Shown one piece after another: positions 13,921 to 15,806 of a DNA stretch of 15,806 bases. Within the stretch, counting starts at the first letter, position 1. Every line of letters begins with the position of its first letter. Both the position numbers and the translations under genes were made by a program. The notes under the pieces were generated by a model. That model ran no database searches. It had not been told where the DNA came from and saw nothing but the letters and a program-made list of their open reading frames with translations. Source of the stretch: DAIRDK01 sp035403225 (GTDB taxonomy: Bacteria; Bacteroidota; Bacteroidia; Bacteroidales; FEN-979); assembly GCA_035403225.1 (NCBI GenBank), contig DAONET010000045.1, positions 1-15,806 on the forward strand. Reading direction: 5' to 3'.

Positions 13921-15806
13921 TTATCTCTCACGAACCAATTTGATGGTCCGCACCAGTTCATCACTTTCACCTTTTACTTTCAGGGTAGCGATATAAACAC
14001 CCGGTGCCAGGTCGTAGGTATCCATGCGCAGGAGATATTCTCCGCTTTTCTGGATTCCGTTGTCCATTGTTTTTACGGCATTTCCCGTGATGCTGTTGAT
14101 TTCCACGGTGACTTTACCTTCAAACGGCAAGGTGTAAGAAAGAAGAGTGAAATTGGTAAACGGATTCGGTTGATTAATGAAACTGAACGATTTTCCGTAG
14201 GGGTTGTCGATGCCCGTAGCAGAAGATTCGACATCGGCTGCACCCAGGGTAGCATCGGGAACAGGTTCATAGACGCCGTCGGCCAGTTCATTCAGCGAGT
14301 TCGACGAAAGAGTGAACCGGATGGATTGACCTTCCGTAAAGTTAGCGGAAGTAACCAGGTGGAGTGTCAGCATCTCTTCGCCGGCAGCCAGTTTAATCGG
14401 ATAATCCGTGTTCCAGGCAATCCTGAGTTCGTTTCCATCAACAGCCCAGTTCAGTTCACCGGTTCCATTATTCATGGTTACTCCGGCAATTTCTACCAGG
14501 TCTGACGGGAAGTTAAGGATCATGGAAAGAGCGCCTGCCTGGTAAGGATTCATGGCAATAACAGGCAGATCGAAGGTAGTGTTAGCTCCGACCATCTTCG
14601 TTCCGAAGGGGATCAGCTGCAGGGATGAACCGGCATCTTTTGCTCCGGGGACATAGCTCCGGTTGAAGTCGCCGGTGCAGAGTCCGTAAATGTTGATGGT
14701 CTGCGAACCTGATGCCAGGTTGACGGTAGGATAGAGGGTGCCTGCAGAAGGTGTCGGGTTAGCAGCAATCGGATCGTTGGCGACCCAGAAAGCCCAGGGG
14801 CCTCTGTCGAAACCATTCTGACCACCGGAAACGAAGTAACCCTGGATACGCTGTGCATCGGTACCGTTGAGGTAACTGTTCGGACCGGCGACATCACCTG
14901 CATAGAACCTGACCGTTTCCACCGACCAGGGATGAGCGCCCCAGTAGTTCACCTGAGCAGCATCGGTTGCGTTGATGCTGGCAGGAGGTTCTGAGGTCGA
15001 AACATGGATCTCATACGAGCCGGGACATACATCACTAATGGTGTAATAGGTTTGAGAACCGGTGGGATAAGGTCCGGATACCAGTGAACCATACTGCCAC
15101 AATTCAACATTGATGTTATCCAGCGGGGTATTGACGGTGTTGTAATAGTTGAAATTCAAAGTGACAGGGATAGCAGTGGGGACGGTAACGACAATGGTGC
15201 CTGAGGCAGAGCCGCAGGAAGCGCTATTGGTTACGCTCCAGTTGTAGGTTCCGGGAGCCACGTTCGTGAAGACACCGTTACCCACCTGAGTGGTTGTTCC
15301 TAAAGTATAAGTAAACGTGTTCGGGAAGCCGGCCGTGGCCAGGATGGTGACAGTGCCTGTACCGCCAGAGCAGGGTACCGGTGTGGTGACCGATGCGGTG
15401 GCAACAGGAGCCTGGTTCACGGTGATTGTACCGGTAGCCTGAGCCTGGGTACAAGTGCCGGTGGTAGTTACCTGATAGTTGAAGATACCTGATTCCGTCG
15501 GAGTTCCGGTGATCGTAAACACGTTGTTGGAATAGGAACCGGTTACACCAGCCGGAAGACCCGTAACAGAGGCGTTGGTAGCGCCACCGGTGACACTGTA
15601 AGTGATGTTAGTCAACGTTCCGGGGAAGCAAAGTGTTTGAGCATCGGTGCCTGTAGCTGATGTCAGCGTAAGGAAAGCAGCAGGATTAACGGTAAGATTT
15701 GCTTCCACAGAACTGGCGAATTGTTGGTTTTCCCAAGTCCCGTAATAGACGGTTCCAACAAACTGAAGTAATCCCGGATCTGTAGTAAGGTTTTGGGGAG
15801 TGATGG
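13921..15806 (-). CDS. Large T9SS surface protein with Ig/SprB-like, dockerin-like and cohesin-like domains (5' end outside window)
   Basis: C-terminal 627 residues of a longer exported protein. The frame stays open to the window edge (base 15804), so the GTG at 15708 is internal. Numbering from the first visible codon: an Ig-like domain (about 44-129; SVTGLPAGVTG, TITGTPTESG), an SprB-like domain (about 130-209; VAPGTYNWSVTNSASCGSASG), a carboxypeptidase-regulatory-like fold (about 212-273; YYNTVNTPLDNINVELW), a dockerin-like element (276-325), CTGDFNRSYVPG (376-387), a cohesin-like domain (about 397-522), and a T9SS type A sorting domain (about 538-627; NQPNPFTNFTLL, INSITGNAVKTM, LAPGVYIATL, ending KLVRER). 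The order TTR-like / paired N-x-TDA helices / GD-x-N-x-S-x-(I/V)-P / cohesin-like / sorting domain is a recurring layout at the end of giant Bacteroidota surface proteins. It is predicted to be cell-surface attached. A strong terminator follows 7 bases after the stop. Confidence 0.88.
   Translation of the reverse strand, partial: ITPQNLTTDPGLLQFVGTVYYGTWENQQFASSVEANLTVNPAAFLTLTSATGTDAQTLCFPGTLTNITYSVTGGATNASVTGLPAGVTGSYSNNVFTITGTPTESGIFNYQVTTTGTCTQAQATGTITVNQAPVATASVTTPVPCSGGTGTVTILATAGFPNTFTYTLGTTTQVGNGVFTNVAPGTYNWSVTNSASCGSASGTIVVTVPTAIPVTLNFNYYNTVNTPLDNINVELWQYGSLVSGPYPTGSQTYYTISDVCPGSYEIHVSTSEPPASINATDAAQVNYWGAHPWSVETVRFYAGDVAGPNSYLNGTDAQRIQGYFVSGGQNGFDRGPWAFWVANDPIAANPTPSAGTLYPTVNLASGSQTINIYGLCTGDFNRSYVPGAKDAGSSLQLIPFGTKMVGANTTFDLPVIAMNPYQAGALSMILNFPSDLVEIAGVTMNNGTGELNWAVDGNELRIAWNTDYPIKLAAGEEMLTLHLVTSANFTEGQSIRFTLSSNSLNELADGVYEPVPDATLGAADVESSATGIDNPYGKSFSFINQPNPFTNFTLLSYTLPFEGKVTVEINSITGNAVKTMDNGIQKSGEYLLRMDTYDLAPGVYIATLKVKGESDELVRTIKLVRER
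14830..14979 (-). other. Degenerate dockerin-like duplicated element
   Basis: Two N-x-TDA helices 35 residues apart, INATDAAQVNYW and LNGTDAQRIQGYF, the second preceded by GDVAGPNSY. In classical dockerins each half is D-x-N-x-D-x-x-x-x-x-x-D. Here the second loop keeps the first Asp but has Ala and Pro at the next two ligand positions plus one extra residue before the last Asp, and the first half lacks the loop altogether. Dockerin ancestry is likely; calcium binding is doubtful. Confidence 0.6.

Noticed and set aside
15706..15708. GTG as the start of the dockerin-like T9SS protein
   Set aside because: Coding continues in frame to base 15804 with the same composition, and there is no signal peptide at the GTG.

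Overview
The window comes from a member of the Bacteroidota, probably an environmental Bacteroidales/Marinilabiliales-like lineage (inferred; the genus cannot be read from the sequence). The grounds are: the end of a Bat (aerotolerance) operon with batD and batE; four proteins ending in type IX secretion (T9SS) type A sorting domains; a promoter of the Bacteroidota TTTG-N19-TAnnTTTG kind; and AT-rich leaders without Shine-Dalgarno sequences. No rRNA, tRNA, CRISPR array, insertion sequence or integrase was seen. No stretch over 300 bases lacks a gene; the longest gap is 143 bases (2103-2245).

Layout. (1) 2-2102, plus strand: the 3' part of batD, then batE one base later. (2) 2115-6620, plus strand: a near-consensus promoter, a two-gene operon of secreted T9SS proteins (a 927-residue BNR/Asp-box beta-propeller-like protein and a 499-residue protein with four fibronectin-III-like modules), and a strong bidirectional terminator. 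(3) 6636-8645, housekeeping-like: pyrE on the minus strand, divergent from a pair overlapping by ATGA, a conserved-looking protein of unknown function and a NUDIX hydrolase with an enlarged NUDIX loop. (4) 8662-15806, minus strand: about 7 kb of surface-protein genes. Reading in the direction of transcription, there is the 3' part of a large T9SS adhesin-like protein with a dockerin-like element and a cohesin-like domain, a perfect 15-bp intrinsic terminator, and then a tight three-gene operon (13838->8662) of cohesin-repeat proteins carrying 2, 4 and 1 cohesin-like modules.

The most interesting part is region 4. Seven cohesin-like modules lie in three consecutive, separately exported proteins, directly downstream of a T9SS protein that carries a degenerate dockerin-like element plus an eighth cohesin-like domain. 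Only the last operon protein has a recognisable T9SS sorting domain. The first two both end in the same short module (W-x-G..S-DW....NW....VP....V-IP...C-x-T-I). A cell-surface protein assembly built on cohesin-type contacts is a plausible inference but is not shown by sequence alone.
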